In this document: piece after piece, positions 51,201 through 64,000 of the stretch
Layout of the letters: the number at the start of each line of letters is the position of its first letter
How positions within the stretch are numbered: the first letter of the stretch is position 1
Assembly (NCBI GenBank): GCA_038501195.1
Contig: JBBPUQ010000004.1
Location: 3,348,001-3,412,000 of the forward strand
DNA from: Nemania diffusa
Taxonomy: Eukaryota > Ascomycota > Sordariomycetes > Xylariales > Xylariaceae
Length of the DNA: 64,000 nt
Direction: 5' to 3'
Notes under the pieces: model-generated
Database searches by the model: none
Seen by the model: only the letters and a program-made list of their open reading frames with translations
What the model was told of the DNA's origin: nothing
Made by a program: the position numbers and the translations under genes

Positions 51201-54200
51201 ATAAAAATATAAAAGTATAAATAAAAAAAGTAAAAAATAAGAAAATTTTTTAAAAAGTAAAAACTAATATAATAAGCTTAAATAAAAAAAAAAAATAAAA
51301 GCTAATAATATATTTAAATCTAGTATTTTTATTTAATAATTTCTTTTTATAACTTTTTTAATATAAAATAAATAATAAAAAAAATATTATTTCTTTAAGT
51401 TATTAAAAAACTTTATATAATTAACTAAATTTTTTAAATATTTTTAAAAAGTTGTTTATATTATATAAAGCTTTATAATTTAATAAATAAATAAGCAGCT
51501 TTTTTTAAGTTTTTTAAATAGCTTGTAATTTTTAAGCAATAATTCTACAATAGCTATTAGTATTTTAGTTTATAAGCTTTTTAACTTATATACGAACTAT
51601 TGTTTAATTAACTATTTGATTTAATTTTTTTAAATCAAGTTAAACTTTTAAAAATAGCTATATCTGTTTATTTATTAACATATAAAGTTTGCTATTTTTA
51701 TTAGTTGCTTTTTTTTTTTTATTAAAATTTTAGCTGCTTTTAGTAAATTTTAACTATAATATAACATTTTTTTAGTTTATATTTTCTTTATTTATATAAT
51801 TTCTTTTTTTAAATTAATAAATTTTTTAAATTTTTAGTAATTTTTTTTTAATATTTTTTTTTTAACAATTTTTATAATTTATTTACACTTTTGTTATAAA
51901 ATTAAAAAACACATAATATTATTATATTTATTAAAAGTTACTACTTTTATATTTAAAGCTAATACTTTGTTTTATTATTAAATTAAAAAGTTTTTAATTT
52001 TTACTATTTTAGCTATTAGCTTAAATTATAAAAATTTAATAGTTTAAATATAATTAATATAACATAATTTATTAATAAAAAAGTTTATAAAATAAAGTTT
52101 TTTAATATTTAATATATTATAAATGTTTAAAGAACTTATTAATTTTTAGCTTTTTTAGCTAACTATATTATATTGCAAATTTTAATATATTTTTAGTTCA
52201 AAATTTTATATAGTGCTATTAAAAGTTGTTATATTTATTAAAAAATATACTTTAATATTTTTAAAAATTTTAGTATTTTTTAGTTTATTTTTGCAACTAT
52301 TAACAAAGTTTTTAATTAAAATGTTATTTTTTGCACTTTTTATATTAAAGCAAGTCAAACTAGTTTTTAAAGCAAATATATTTTTAGTTTTATATATAAT
52401 TATTATAAAGCTAAAAACTTTTATATTTAACAATTTAGTATTTTTAATATAGTATTTTGTAAGTTTTATAAGCGTTGCTTTATTTATTTTAAAATATACA
52501 ATAAAACTAGTATATAGTTATTTTTTAAATATATTTTGATCTTTAGTTTTATTAGTAATATTTGCAGTAATTACAAATTTATTATTTAAAAAGTTTATTA
52601 TATTTAGTATTATAACAATTTAGTAATTAATTAGTTTAAAGTAAACAAATAAACTGTTAAGTTTAAATTATATATTTATTTTAATAATAGCGTTATTAAG
52701 TTTATTATTTTTTTTTTTATAGTTTATAAATTAATTTAAATATAAATTAAAAGTTCAATTAATAAAAAAAAATAGTTAAATTAATAAAAAGCTACTTTAT
52801 TTATATATATTAAAAATTTTTAGCTTTTTATATTTGTAATATTTTAAATATTTTTATAAATATAATATATATTAATTTTTAAATTAAAAACTTTGTTTTT
52901 TATTATTAACGTTAAACTGTTAAATTAATAAAAAGTAAACTTAATATATAAAATATAAAAAAAAAAATCGCAAAATAACTAAATGTTAATTTTATATACT
53001 GTTAAAAGATCTATTGATTTTATTATAATAGTATTTTGTATAAAATCTTTATTGTTTAAATTTTGTTTTTTTTTTTAAGTGTTTAAAAGCTTTTAATCGT
53101 TTTATAGTTTAATAGTTATAGCTCTAGGTTTTTTAGCTTTTAATTAAGCTACTATTTGTTTAGTAATTAATTTTTCTTTTTTTTTATTATTTATATCTAA
53201 AGTTTTATTTAAGTTATTTATTAATTTAAAATTATTAATAACTTTTTTTATAGTTTATATATTTTTGTATATATTTATAAGTTTTTAATAGTTTTTGTTA
53301 TTTTTAATGAACTTTTTAAGTTTATTTATATAAAAAATACTTTCGAATTTAGTGTTGTTTATATTTTTAAGCTTATATTTATTTTTTTCGAAAATTTCTT
53401 TGATTTAGTAAAAGTTATACTATTTATAAAATAGCTTTTTGCTATTGCTTATATCGATTTTGAGCTTTTTGTTATATAAAAATATTAGTGTATTTATTTG
53501 TAAATAATTTTTAATTTTGTAAATGTTATATTAATTTTTAGTTTTTATTTGCTTTTGTTTTTTTTAGGTAATAATTTAGTAAATTTTGTTAATGTTTTTT
53601 TGTTAGCGCTTTAATTAACGAATTTATATAATAATTATATTTTCGGTATTTTTAACTTTATTTTAGTTTAAAACTTTTTATAAAAAAATAACATTTTTAA
53701 TAAATATAATAAATAGTTTTTTATAAATTAGTTCGTATATATTATATTTATAATATTTAATAAAAATATAGTTAAATTAAACAATTATATTTAAGTAGTT
53801 TGTTTAGCTTTTTTTAGTACTTTTTGTTAACTTTATTAAGCTTATTTTTAAAAAAATATGTTTTTTTTTAATAAATTTTTGCGATTGTAAATAGTATATT
53901 AAACCGAAAGTTAATTTATACTTTATTTTTATAATAGCTTTTTTGATTTTTTTTTTGAACTTTGAACTATTGTTATATTTTAATTTAATTAAAATATTAT
54001 ATTGTTTAAAAATTCTACAGTTTAAAAACTTATAAATATTTTTAGTAATTTAATTTTTTAAAACTTTAGTTTTAATATATTTTAAAAATTTACAGCAAGT
54101 TTTAATAATATATTTTTTTTTGTTTTATAAAAGTATTATTTAAACATTTATAACTTAAAAAACTAAAAAATCTATAAATATATTTTAATAGTGTTTTTTT

Positions 54201-57200
54201 TTAAGCTTACTTTTTTAGAATTTTTAGTATATAGTATATAATTTAATTGTTTTGTAAATGTTATTATAAAGTTTTTTTTAGTAGTACTATTAAGCGATTT
54301 ATTAAATAGTTTTTTTTTTTCTTTAGTATATAAAGCTATTATAACAAGCTTATATTATTTGTTTTTAGAACTTTTTAATATCTAGTACTTAATAAAATAA
54401 GTATTTTAAAATCGCTTTTTTTTATAGTTTGCTATTTTAAAAAAAGTGCTTTATAACTTATTTTTTAAAACTAGCTTTATATTAAGCACTAGTTATTTTT
54501 AAAAAATATTATAAACTAGTTAAAAAATAAGCTATAACAAAGCTTTATTAACTTTATTTTTTTATAAATTCAAATATTGCTTTATGTAATTTTACACTTT
54601 TTAGTAAATAATATTTATACTGCTTTATATTTTTTATACTAATTAAAGCTGTATTTACAAACTAAACTTTTTTTTTGTCTGTTATTAAAGTTAAACTATA
54701 ACTTTTTTAAAAGTTTTATTAATTCAACAATATAAAGTTATTAATATAAATTTATATAATATTGAATTAAATATTAATAAAATCATTAATATTGTTTTTT
54801 TATTTGTTGTTTTTTTTGTTTAAAAGTTTTAGAAGCTTTTTTAACAAGCTATTTGCTATAGTATACTTTTTTTTAGCAATATAATATATTTTAAAATCAA
54901 ACATTTTAATATAAGCAATTTACTGTGTTAAAGTTGTATTAAATAAAGCAAAAAAGCTGTTATTAAATTAAGTTATTAATATTTTAACGTTAGTTTTTAA
55001 ATAAAAGCGAACTTTATAAAAATAATTATATAAATATTTTAACGTTTTTACTATAACTAAATACTTTTTTTTAGTAGTATTATAGTTTAATTTTAAGCTT
55101 TTTTAGCACTTTAATTTATATTAAGCTAGCTTAACTGTACTATTAATTAGTTAAGTTAAAATAAATTTTTATTTTTTATTAAAAACGTTTGTTTTAATTT
55201 ATATAAAGCTGCTTTTATAATTAATTGTAACAAAAACAGAAGTATTAATTAAAACATTTTTAAAAGTTTATATAATTTTGTATTAAACTAGTTTTTATAT
55301 AAAAGCAATATTTTTCTAAATTAATATAATTAAAAATAAAATAATAATTAAATAACTTTTAATTTAAATATAATAATATATTATAATATTTAAAAAAAAC
55401 TTTATATATAAAAAAGTAATATATTTAAGCTATTTTATAATTTTAATTACTTTAATTTTTATTAGTTTTTAGCTATAAATGTTATATATATAATTTATAA
55501 TTTTTGCTAAAAATTAATACTATTTATTTTTAATATTATTAACAGTTAAATTAATTAATTTAAAATTAAACAATATAGTATTAATGTTTTTAATATATTT
55601 TATTATAAACTACTAAATATTTAAAGCAACTTTTTAATTTTTGTAGCAAATAGTAAAGCTTTTAATAGCAATATTATTAAAAAAAAGTTCGTACTTATAA
55701 AGTAAAATATTATATAAAACTTTTAATAAAACTTTTAAAAAATAAATAATAAAGTTAATATAACTTTAAAACAAAGTAGTTATTTGTAAAATCTTTAAAG
55801 GTATAAAAAAAACAATATATATATAATTATATTTATTTAAAAATATTTAGTTATAACTAAAAAATAAATCGATAATTAATAAAATTTTATATATAGCAAA
55901 GTTTTTAATAAATTTATTATAACTTTTAAAAAAACTAGTATTTTTTATAAAAACACTGTTTAGTTTAATAATTAAATTAATTAATTAAAGCTTTTTATTT
56001 ACTTTTTTAACAATAAACTAAGCATTATAGTAAAAAAAGTAAAATTTTTTTAGTATTTTATTTTTTAGTTATATTTTAAACATTTTAATAACTTTTTTTT
56101 TTAATAAAATAAAAATTGAAATTTTTTTTGTTTATTAAGTTTTGTAAAAAACTGTTTTAATTATATATAAAAGTACAACTTTATTTTTAAGCTTGTTTAT
56201 TTTTAAAAAGTTTTAAGCTAGTATTATTTTCTGTTTAAACAGGACTTTTAGTAATATTGCTTTTTTTAGTTTTATAAGTTTTATATTTTTTAAGTTTTTT
56301 ATAAACTTTTGTACTTTTTTTAATGTTAATTTAGTACTTTTTGTTATTTTAGCAAACTTGAGCTAAATTTAAATAAACATTTTTAAAAATAAAAGCTAAA
56401 TAAACAAGTTGTAACTTAAAAATTTTGGTTTTTTTAGCGCTAGTATAAGTATTAATTAGCTAGTATAATTGCTGCTTTTTTATAAAATACTAAAATTAGT
56501 ATTTTAAAAATATATACTATTAATATGTAATTTTTAATTGTATATATGTTTATTTAAATTAAATAATTTGTTTTTTTTTTAATTAATTAATACTTTTTTT
56601 TTTAGTGCTAACTTTTTTTAATTGTAAAATCTTAGTAATATAAATTTATTAAATAAAACATTATTTTAAAAATTTATTTTTTTTGCTTTACTTTTATATA
56701 TTGTATTAATATTAAAAGCATTGTTTTTTAAAATATTAGTACTATAGTTAACGAATTTATTTTATATAGCTTGTAGTTTTGTTATTTTAGCTTTTTATAA
56801 AACTGTTTAAGTTGCTGCTTTTATAATATTAACAAAATTTTTATTCGAAAAATTTATTAAAACTTTTTTATTATTATTAAAACTAAAATTTTTAAAACAT
56901 ATAAAGTTATTAAAATTAATATTTTTTTTATATAAATTATTGTTTAAAGTTATATAAAGACTTTTTAAAATTAGTAATAAAAAGTTAAATAATATATAAT
57001 TTTTTAATAATAACTGTTATTTATTTATTTAATAAAGTAATATTTTATATTTTTTTATATAAAAATCTAGTTAATTTTTATAAAAATTAATAGTAAATTA
57101 ATTTATAGCTTGTAAAAAGTTTTTTTTGTTATTTATTTAGCTTTTTAATAAGTAAATAATGTTTAGTTTTTTAATATATTAATAATATTAACAATATTAA

Positions 57201-60200
57201 TATAAAAGTTTTTTTTTAGCAAAAAAACAAAAATAAAAATATAAATACTATTAAATTGTATATTATATATATAATATTTTTTGTTATAATATAAAAATAT
57301 TTATATATATATAATAAAGTTTATATTTAATAGAAGTAAAAAAGTTGCATTTTTTGATTTAATAATATATAAAACTAAATTAATATTTTTTTTTATTAAA
57401 TAAATTTAAGTTTTAACAATTTTTTTATAAATAATATAAAATAATTTTTTAATAAACTTTTTTTAAATTAAGTTAGTTTTTTGTATTAACAATTAATATT
57501 TAATAGTATATTTGTTTATTAAAATATTTAATTAAGCTTTAATATTAATAATTACAATAATAAGTTTGTTAATATTATTATAGTTTATAACTATTATAAG
57601 TTTAAAACAAAACTTAATAAAATTTTCAATTGTTTTTAAAAATATAAGCATTAAACAAACTATAATAACTAATACTTTTTAAAAAAACTTTTAATTTATA
57701 TATAATTGATTTAATTTTACTATTATAACTATAATATATAAATAATTAAACTTATTAATATTATTGTTAAAATTTAATGTTTTAGTTTTTAAAGTAATTT
57801 TAGTTATATTTAATTTTCGGTTTTAATAATTTATTTATATAAATATAAAAAAGCTTTATTAATTTAAATTAAATAAAACTATTACTACTATATTTATAAA
57901 AGATTTTTTATTAAGTTATAAGTTAATAAAATATAAGATTTTGTTTAATAAAATATTAATTATTTTAATTTTTGAACTTTTTAAATTTTAATATAGTTGT
58001 TTAACTTTTTATAATAAAATTTTAACAAATTTAAAAGTTTTTATAACTATATTTTTAACTATAAAGTTTACTTTTTTATTAAATGTATTTTTGATTTTTT
58101 TAAACTAAATATACTTAGTTAATTTTTATATATTTTTAATAAAAAAAATAAATATTATATTAAATATTTTAAAGCTTTTTTAATTAAGTTTTATATTTAT
58201 TTTAATAAAGTTTTAAATTTAGTTAGTAATATTATTACTTTAAGTTAATAAAATGTTTTAATTAATATTAATAACATTGTTATTATTGTTTTTTTTTTGC
58301 TTAAGTAATTTTATATACTTAATAATAACTATATTAGTTTATAAAATGCTAATATTTAAAAAGTTTTTATTAAAAATATATTTAATATATTTTTTAATAC
58401 TATTTTTATTATAATATATAGTTTAAAAATATTTATTTAATAAACTTTTATTTATAAAATGTTTAACTGTTATAAAGCTTTTTTTAGCTATATATATAAC
58501 AGTATTTGCTATATTAACTTTTTTTGCTTTTAATAAGCTAGTTTTTATATTTATAACATTAATTATTTAAAAGTTATATAAAATTACAGCTGTTAATAAA
58601 GTTCAATTAATTTTTTTAGCTTAATAATTATAATATTTTTATTTAAACTTTTTATTAAATTTAATAATTTTTTTAAATATAAGCTAATAGTATACTTTTT
58701 AAACTAAATAAATATTTTTATTAAAGTAAAAAATATAAATTTATTTAAAAACTTTTTTAATAATATTTTTGCTATTTTTTTTAACTTTTTATATTATGTT
58801 TAAAAAAAACAGTAAAATTTTTTATAAAACTAAAAAAGCTCTGCTTTTTAAATGCTATTTTTAGTTATAATAAATAATATTTTTTTTATTTATTATTTAT
58901 ATCTATTTATAGTTTTTAAAATAATATTTTAATTTGTTATAAATATAACAGTTAATATTGTTCAAGCTTTAGTTTGCTTTATATTTTTTTTAGCTTAATC
59001 GCTTTTTGTTGTTTTTTAACTTAAAACTAGTTATAGCAAAAATATTTAAAATTAAATTAGTAAATAAAACTTTTTATAATTAAAAATTTAACTATTATAA
59101 TAAAAAACTTAATTAATATAAATAATAAAAAAACTATTTATATAATTATATAACAAAAACATTTAAAAAAAATATTTAGTTGTTTTAATTTTAAAAAATA
59201 ATAAACTAAAAAAAAGCTAGTTTATTTTTAATTTTAGCTTTTTTTTTTTTGTTAGCTTTATTTTTTAAATTGTAATTTTTATTTTTTTTAGTTGCTTTGT
59301 AATAAAATCGACTTTATTGTTAAATTAGTTTTTAAATATAACAGCGAGTTTTTTTTGCTACAAAATTATAAACTTGCTATTTATTATAACTTATTGCTAA
59401 AATTAAATAGCTTTAAATAATATTTAAGTTATAAAAAATGTTAAAATATAATAGTTTTGTTAAAAAAACTGTTAATTATATAAATTCTTATTATATATAT
59501 GCTATATAGCTTTTGTATTTTTAATTTTAATGTTATAATAATTTAGTTTAAATGTTATAATAGCTTACTTTATTAGTTTAAGCTATAATTAATTATAAGC
59601 TATAATATATAAAAAATTATAATTTGTTTAAAAGCCGATTATAATATGCTTTAGCATAAACTTTTTAATATTTTTAAGTAGCTTATAAATAAAAGTTTTA
59701 TTACTAAAAGTTTTTTTTATTTTTTTTACTTTTTTTACAAAAATGTAATATTTTTTAAAATATAATTTTATACTTTTAACAGTGTTTTTTTTTAGCTTTA
59801 ATTTATATTTTTTTAATAGAATTAGTAAAAAGTATTACTATTTGAAGTTGCTATAACTAAACGCTAGTTTAAGCTTTTGTTTAATTTTTAACTAAGTATT
59901 AATATTTTTAATATATTTGTAAATAATTTTTATTTACTGTTTTAACTATATATAAATAAACAACTGTTTAATTAAAAATTAAATAAAAATTCTTTGAACT
60001 ATAAACAGTATTTTAAACCGTTTTAGCTAATTAGTAACAATATTTCTATTGAATAATAAATAAAAAAACATTTTCGAGTTAAAAAAATTTAATAAAATCG
60101 TATAAGTAGTATTTTTTGCATTTTTAGTAATTAAAGCTATAGTAGCTATAATAATAGTATTGCTATTGCTAAATACTTTTATACTAAAGTTTTAAGTAGC

Positions 60201-61148
60201 AAAACTAAAGCTAATGTTGCTGCTAAAGCTAAATTAATAAAATGTTTTTAATAAATTTGCTTAAATTTAATAATGTAAACATAATAAAAATATAAATTTA
60301 TAAAATAACAAATAAAAAAATATTTGATTTAAATAAATATAACAATATTACTAAAGCAATAAACAATTATTTAAATATATATAAAACTATAAAGTTAAAA
60401 AGTGGCAAAAATATTTAAATATAATAGCAGTTTTAAATAGTTTAATAATTACAACTTAACAAACTACTAAAAAATAATAAACTTTTTATATTTTAATAAA
60501 TTAATTTAATTTTTTTATTGTTTTATTAAACAATATAATTAATATTAGTTTATTAATAATTAATTTATATTTTTATTTATTAATATATTTTTTTAAGTTT
60601 AAAATATATTTATATTTTAGAACTATTATTTTATATCAATAGTTTATTACTGCTATTTATTTACTTAGTTAATTATAATTTTTATTTTTAATTTATATAT
60701 TTATAGTTATAACATAGTTTTTATAATTTAATATAATAAAACTATATTTTAATTTAATGTACTAAAATATAATTAACTTTTTTTTATTTTAATTTTAAAA
60801 ACATTACTTTTTATACTAAACTTTGTATTTAATAATAACTTAATACTAGCTACAATTTTTGTAGCAGTAAAAGTAGCTTTAAAAATTTAAACTAAAATAT
60901 TTAATTTTTAGTATAACTAAAATAAAAATATTAAATATTTTTTAGCTTTTATAAATATATTTTTAAAGCTACTGCTTTTATTAAAAATTTTATTAATTTA
61001 AACTTTAAAAAATTAAATATAATAAAAGAAATAGTGTTAGTTTTATTATTTATAATATTTTATTTTTGTTTTTTTTTTTTTGTTAACTAAAGCTTTAGTT
61101 TTAAGATTTAATAGTTAATATAATATAAAGCTTTATTAAAAACATTAA

Positions 61149-61422
61149 TAAAACAAAGTATATAATATATATTATATATTTTAAAAAACTAACTATAGTT
61201 ATATAAATTATTTTTAAAAATTTAAAGTTTAAAAAAATAGTAAATAAATAATACAAATATATATTTAAATATAACAAACTTTCGAAAAAAGCTATATAAA
61301 AAGTGTACTAATTATTTCTAACTAGTATAAATTAACTATTTTAAATAAAAAAAAAAAAAAACTAAATTTTAATAACTTAATTAACTTAACCCCTATGTGG
61401 TTAAGCTATCCACACCGTTTTA
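61149..61422 (+). repeat. 274-bp direct repeat, right copy
   Basis: Same orientation as the left copy, 13,167 bp away. Its first part is the more mutated of the two. Its end (61387-61417) is nearly unmutated, with normal G/C content (ccctatgtggttaagc, then tatccacaccg), where the left copy reads A/T. Together the copies allow much of the ancestral repeat to be inferred. Confidence 0.75.
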
Positions 61423-62147
61423 TTATTAAATTTATAATTAATAATAAATTAATATATTAATAATTACTAAGTTTATTATATTTATTGTTTATTAAAAACT
61501 TTAATAGTAATAAAATATATTAAATTTTAATAGTTTAAATATATTTTAATATAATATTTAATTTTTTTTAAATATTACTTTTAATAATTAAATAAGTTTA
61601 TTATTATAAATAGTTTTTTATTATAAATTTTGTAGTTTATTTTAGTTAATATAAACTTTTTTAAATAAAAAGCTATAAGTTATAGCTTTTTATTTTTGTT
61701 TTTTTAAAATATAATTATATTTAAAATAAAATTTAATATATTTATTTTAATATATATTATATATTTTAAATCAAAGTATATAAATATTAAAGTAGTAATA
61801 AAATAATGTTTAAAAAATTAAAATGTTTTTTTTATTTTTTTAGTTTATTTTTAATTTTTTTTGTTTTTTTTGTTAATATTAGTTAAAAATTTTACAATTT
61901 TTAAAAAGTTTTTAATAAAATGTTAATAAAAATTAATAAAACTTATAAATTATTAATACTTTTTTAAAATTTTTAAAACTTTTTAATTTATAATATAGTC
62001 GATTTTGTTTTTAGTTATAATAATATTTTTTATATTAATAATATAGCTAAAAAATTTTACTTTTTATATTATTTATTTATATTTTTAAAATATAATAGCA
62101 AAGTTATATTTAATTAATTATTAAAGTACTTTTTTTATTAAACTAAT

Positions 62148-62290
62148 GACCTAACAGGACTTATATATATATATTAGGTGCATACAACTAGGACTTAAAC
62201 CAGGATTTTTATTAAGTAACCAAATAGATAAAAAATACAAAGACCCACTAAGATCTACAGAATCTATAAGTTTTATATATATATATATGT
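62148..62290. repeat. Less-mutated island in the AT-rich block
   Basis: This stretch keeps much more G/C than its surroundings (for example cctaacaggac, aaccaggat, agacccactaagatctacag) and contains an alternating TA tract. It may be a piece of a different, less repeated or more recently inserted element. The right side from about 62,440 onward (gtgattacaaaacacgattac) is also milder than 46-61 kb. I do not recognise the element. Confidence 0.4.
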
Positions 62291-62715
62291 AAATAACTTA
62301 TATATAACCTTTTTAATTATACTTTTTTTTATAAAATATATATACAAATCAATATAAAACTTTAAAACTTAAAAACAAACTTTAAACTTTATAAATTATT
62401 CCAAATCTTTTTATGTATATATATATAAAAAGTTTTATTAATACTAATTAGTGATTACAAAACACGATTACAAATTAGCAAAATAAAAAAGCAAAGTTTA
62501 GCTATAAAGTAGCTTTTATATTAAATCTTTTATTTTTTATACGAAAAGTAGACTATTATTTATATCGATTAGCAAAAAAAAAGTTGAATTAACTATCAAA
62601 CAAAAAAACCTAACTATTACAAAGTTAAAAACCTTTTTTACGCAATATTTAGTTATTTTTATACAAAAATTAATAAAACTGTAAACCATTTTATATATTT
62701 AACTTTTTAACTATT

Positions 62716-62732
62716 TTACTTACTTACTTACT
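62716..62732. repeat. TTAC tetranucleotide repeat
   Basis: Consecutive TTAC units (tttacttacttacttac) in the milder right part of the AT-rich block. It is a simple microsatellite. Confidence 0.6.
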
Positions 62733-62794
62733 TTTTTACCCTTATATATACCCTTTTTTACAACTATATTAAAACTTGCAATAAAATTAGTTAT

Positions 62795-62816
62795 AGCAGC
62801 TGCAGCTGCAGCAGCT
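62795..62816. repeat. CAGCTG-type short repeat
   Basis: AGCAGCTGCAGCTGCAGCAGCT: a GC-richer, near-palindromic array of GCAGCT units standing alone in AT-rich DNA. It might be a remnant of an Ala/Ala-Gln coding run or a microsatellite. Confidence 0.6.
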
Positions 62817-64000
62817 AAAACTAACCACTTTGAATCTTCAAACAAAAAACTACATTTACTTTCGTATAAAAATATAGCTAGAAAAAGCAGCATCGACGTT
62901 TTTAAATAAAAAAGCGAGACTAATTTTAAATATTAAAATACTACTATTAACTTAAACGACTTAATTATTTTAGCACAAATATTTATATATTTTATACAAT
63001 ATTTGAAAAAGTATATACAACTAAAAATTAAAAACAAACAGTTTGTATAAATGTTTGTAATAAACTTCGAAAGTTAAACAAAACTTATATTTATAAATAT
63101 TAGTTGTACGTTCAAACATATATTTATTATAATAGCTGCAAGCAATAAAAAAATCAAAATATATAAAAATATATGCAACAACAAGTTTATATATATATTT
63201 AAAAAATTCAGCAATAATAACAACGATAAAAAATCAGATAATAATATATTTGTACAAATAGTTTTAGTATTTATATTAGCAAACATACTAAAACTTTCAG
63301 TTATATAAACAAATTATTTAATATTATAACTAGTTGTACTAAAATTAATAATATTAATATATACTTTAATACTTAGTACAAATAATTAAATATTTAGTTT
63401 TTTTGTACAAATAAAAACTTAAAAACTTATATTTATTTTTAAAATTTTTACTATATATTTTATACTTTTACTTATATATAAAAATCGATTGTATAAATTT
63501 TCTTTTATTTGGATTATTTATAATAGTTTAATTAAAATAGCTTAATTTATTATATTTATTAAAATATAGCGATTTAATTAAAACTATAGCAGTAAGCTAT
63601 ACAATATATTGTATAACAAAGCTTAAATTTTTATTTTGATATATTGTTAACTTAAAATTATTAAAAAACAGTATTATGTAGTATTTTTTTTTGTATTAAA
63701 AAAAAAAGCCAAATAATATTATTTTAACTATATTAATTCAACATATAAATAAAACAAAATTTATATAATGTTTAATAATTATTTTAATATAACAGTTAAC
63801 TATAGTTAATATTAAACTAACTAAACTATTATTACTTTTATATAAATAAAACAAAACAATTTAACAAAAACAATATTTAAAGTATTAAAAACTATAATCA
63901 ACAAACTTTAACTTATGTAATATATTTTAAAACTTAGCTACTATAAAAAAATACTACTTTATATAACAGTTATATAAATATGTTTTAGTATATTTAAGCT

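Larger units (their letters stand above)
47982..61422. mobile_element. Putative RIP-degraded LTR-type retroelement (13.4 kb)
   Basis: Two direct repeats of 274 bp delimit this interval. The left copy begins TG and both copies end TA, which fits TG...CA termini after a C-to-T change. The four bases before the left copy (ttat, 47978-47981) equal those after the right copy (ttat, 61423-61426), as for a target-site duplication, but in such AT-rich DNA that is weak evidence. No reverse transcriptase, integrase, primer-binding site or polypurine tract is readable. The length is larger than common fungal LTR elements, so nested insertions, or two separate elements sharing a repeat, are alternatives. 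Orientation is unknown. Confidence 0.45.
45971..64000. repeat. RIP-mutated AT-rich isochore
   Basis: From about 45,971 to the window end G and C nearly vanish; sampled 60-base lines hold about 4 to 9 G/C each. No real ORF survives: the few open stretches (for example 46351-46551, 52213-52452, 63074-63286) are Phe/Ile/Leu/Lys/Asn strings produced by composition. Two gapless 274-bp repeats inside differ mainly by transitions (listed separately), which is the signature of repeat-induced point mutation, the genome defence of ascomycetes that mutates duplicated DNA during the sexual cycle. The original content is probably transposons. Such blocks are usually heterochromatic. Whether this is centromeric, subtelomeric or interstitial cannot be read; no telomere repeats are present. 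Confidence 0.88.

Noticed and set aside
45971..64000. Mitochondrial DNA as an explanation for the AT-rich part
   Set aside because: No cox, cob, nad, rRNA or tRNA genes can be read. The block is continuous with nuclear-type sequence and shows transition-type repeat divergence.
61149..64000. Telomere or subtelomeric end
   Set aside because: No TTAGGG/CCCTAA arrays anywhere in the window.

Overview
The window looks like nuclear DNA of a filamentous ascomycete (Pezizomycotina, most like a Sordariomycete). The evidence is short GT-AG introns (37-152 bp) with CTAAC-type branch sites, a fungal UFD2 and a FucP-type sugar transporter, a fungus-specific C2H2 family, many dispersed GGTA/TACC microsatellite palindromes, and an extremely AT-rich block with the C-to-T / G-to-A signature of repeat-induced point mutation (RIP). 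The species cannot be fixed from the sequence. I rebuilt the gene models by hand. All six are divisible by three after splicing, but only the splice signals and family resemblance support them.

Layout. 0-17 kb is a loose gene cluster: a fungus-specific C2H2-like protein (minus, 1868-3379), the ubiquitin chain-elongation factor E4/UFD2 (minus, 6850-10548), a Cys-rich single-pass membrane protein (plus, 13600-15272, 5' end uncertain), and a GRE2-like extended SDR reductase (minus, 15673-16944) that is far more GC-rich than its surroundings. 17-37.5 kb is about 20 kb of ordinary-composition DNA in which I can support no gene. 37.5-44 kb holds a four-finger C2H2 transcription factor (plus, 37561-38964) and a FucP-like MFS transporter (minus, 41978-43744).

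From about 45.97 kb to the end the base composition changes abruptly to roughly nine A/T in ten. In this block two 274-bp direct repeats, 13,167 bp apart, align without gaps. Nearly every difference between them that I checked is a C/T or G/A transition, in both directions. The simplest reading is a RIP-killed LTR-type retroelement, or nested elements, of about 13.4 kb inside a larger RIP-mutated isochore.

The genes do not form an obvious pathway or biosynthetic cluster: proteostasis (UFD2), carbonyl reduction (SDR), sugar import (MFS) and transcription (two C2H2 proteins) sit side by side without shared regulation that I can see. I found no convincing new multi-gene system. The most unusual signals are the RIP repeat pair with its residual-base context, one zinc finger short by a residue, the Cys-rich receptor-like protein, and the dispersed GGTA palindromes.
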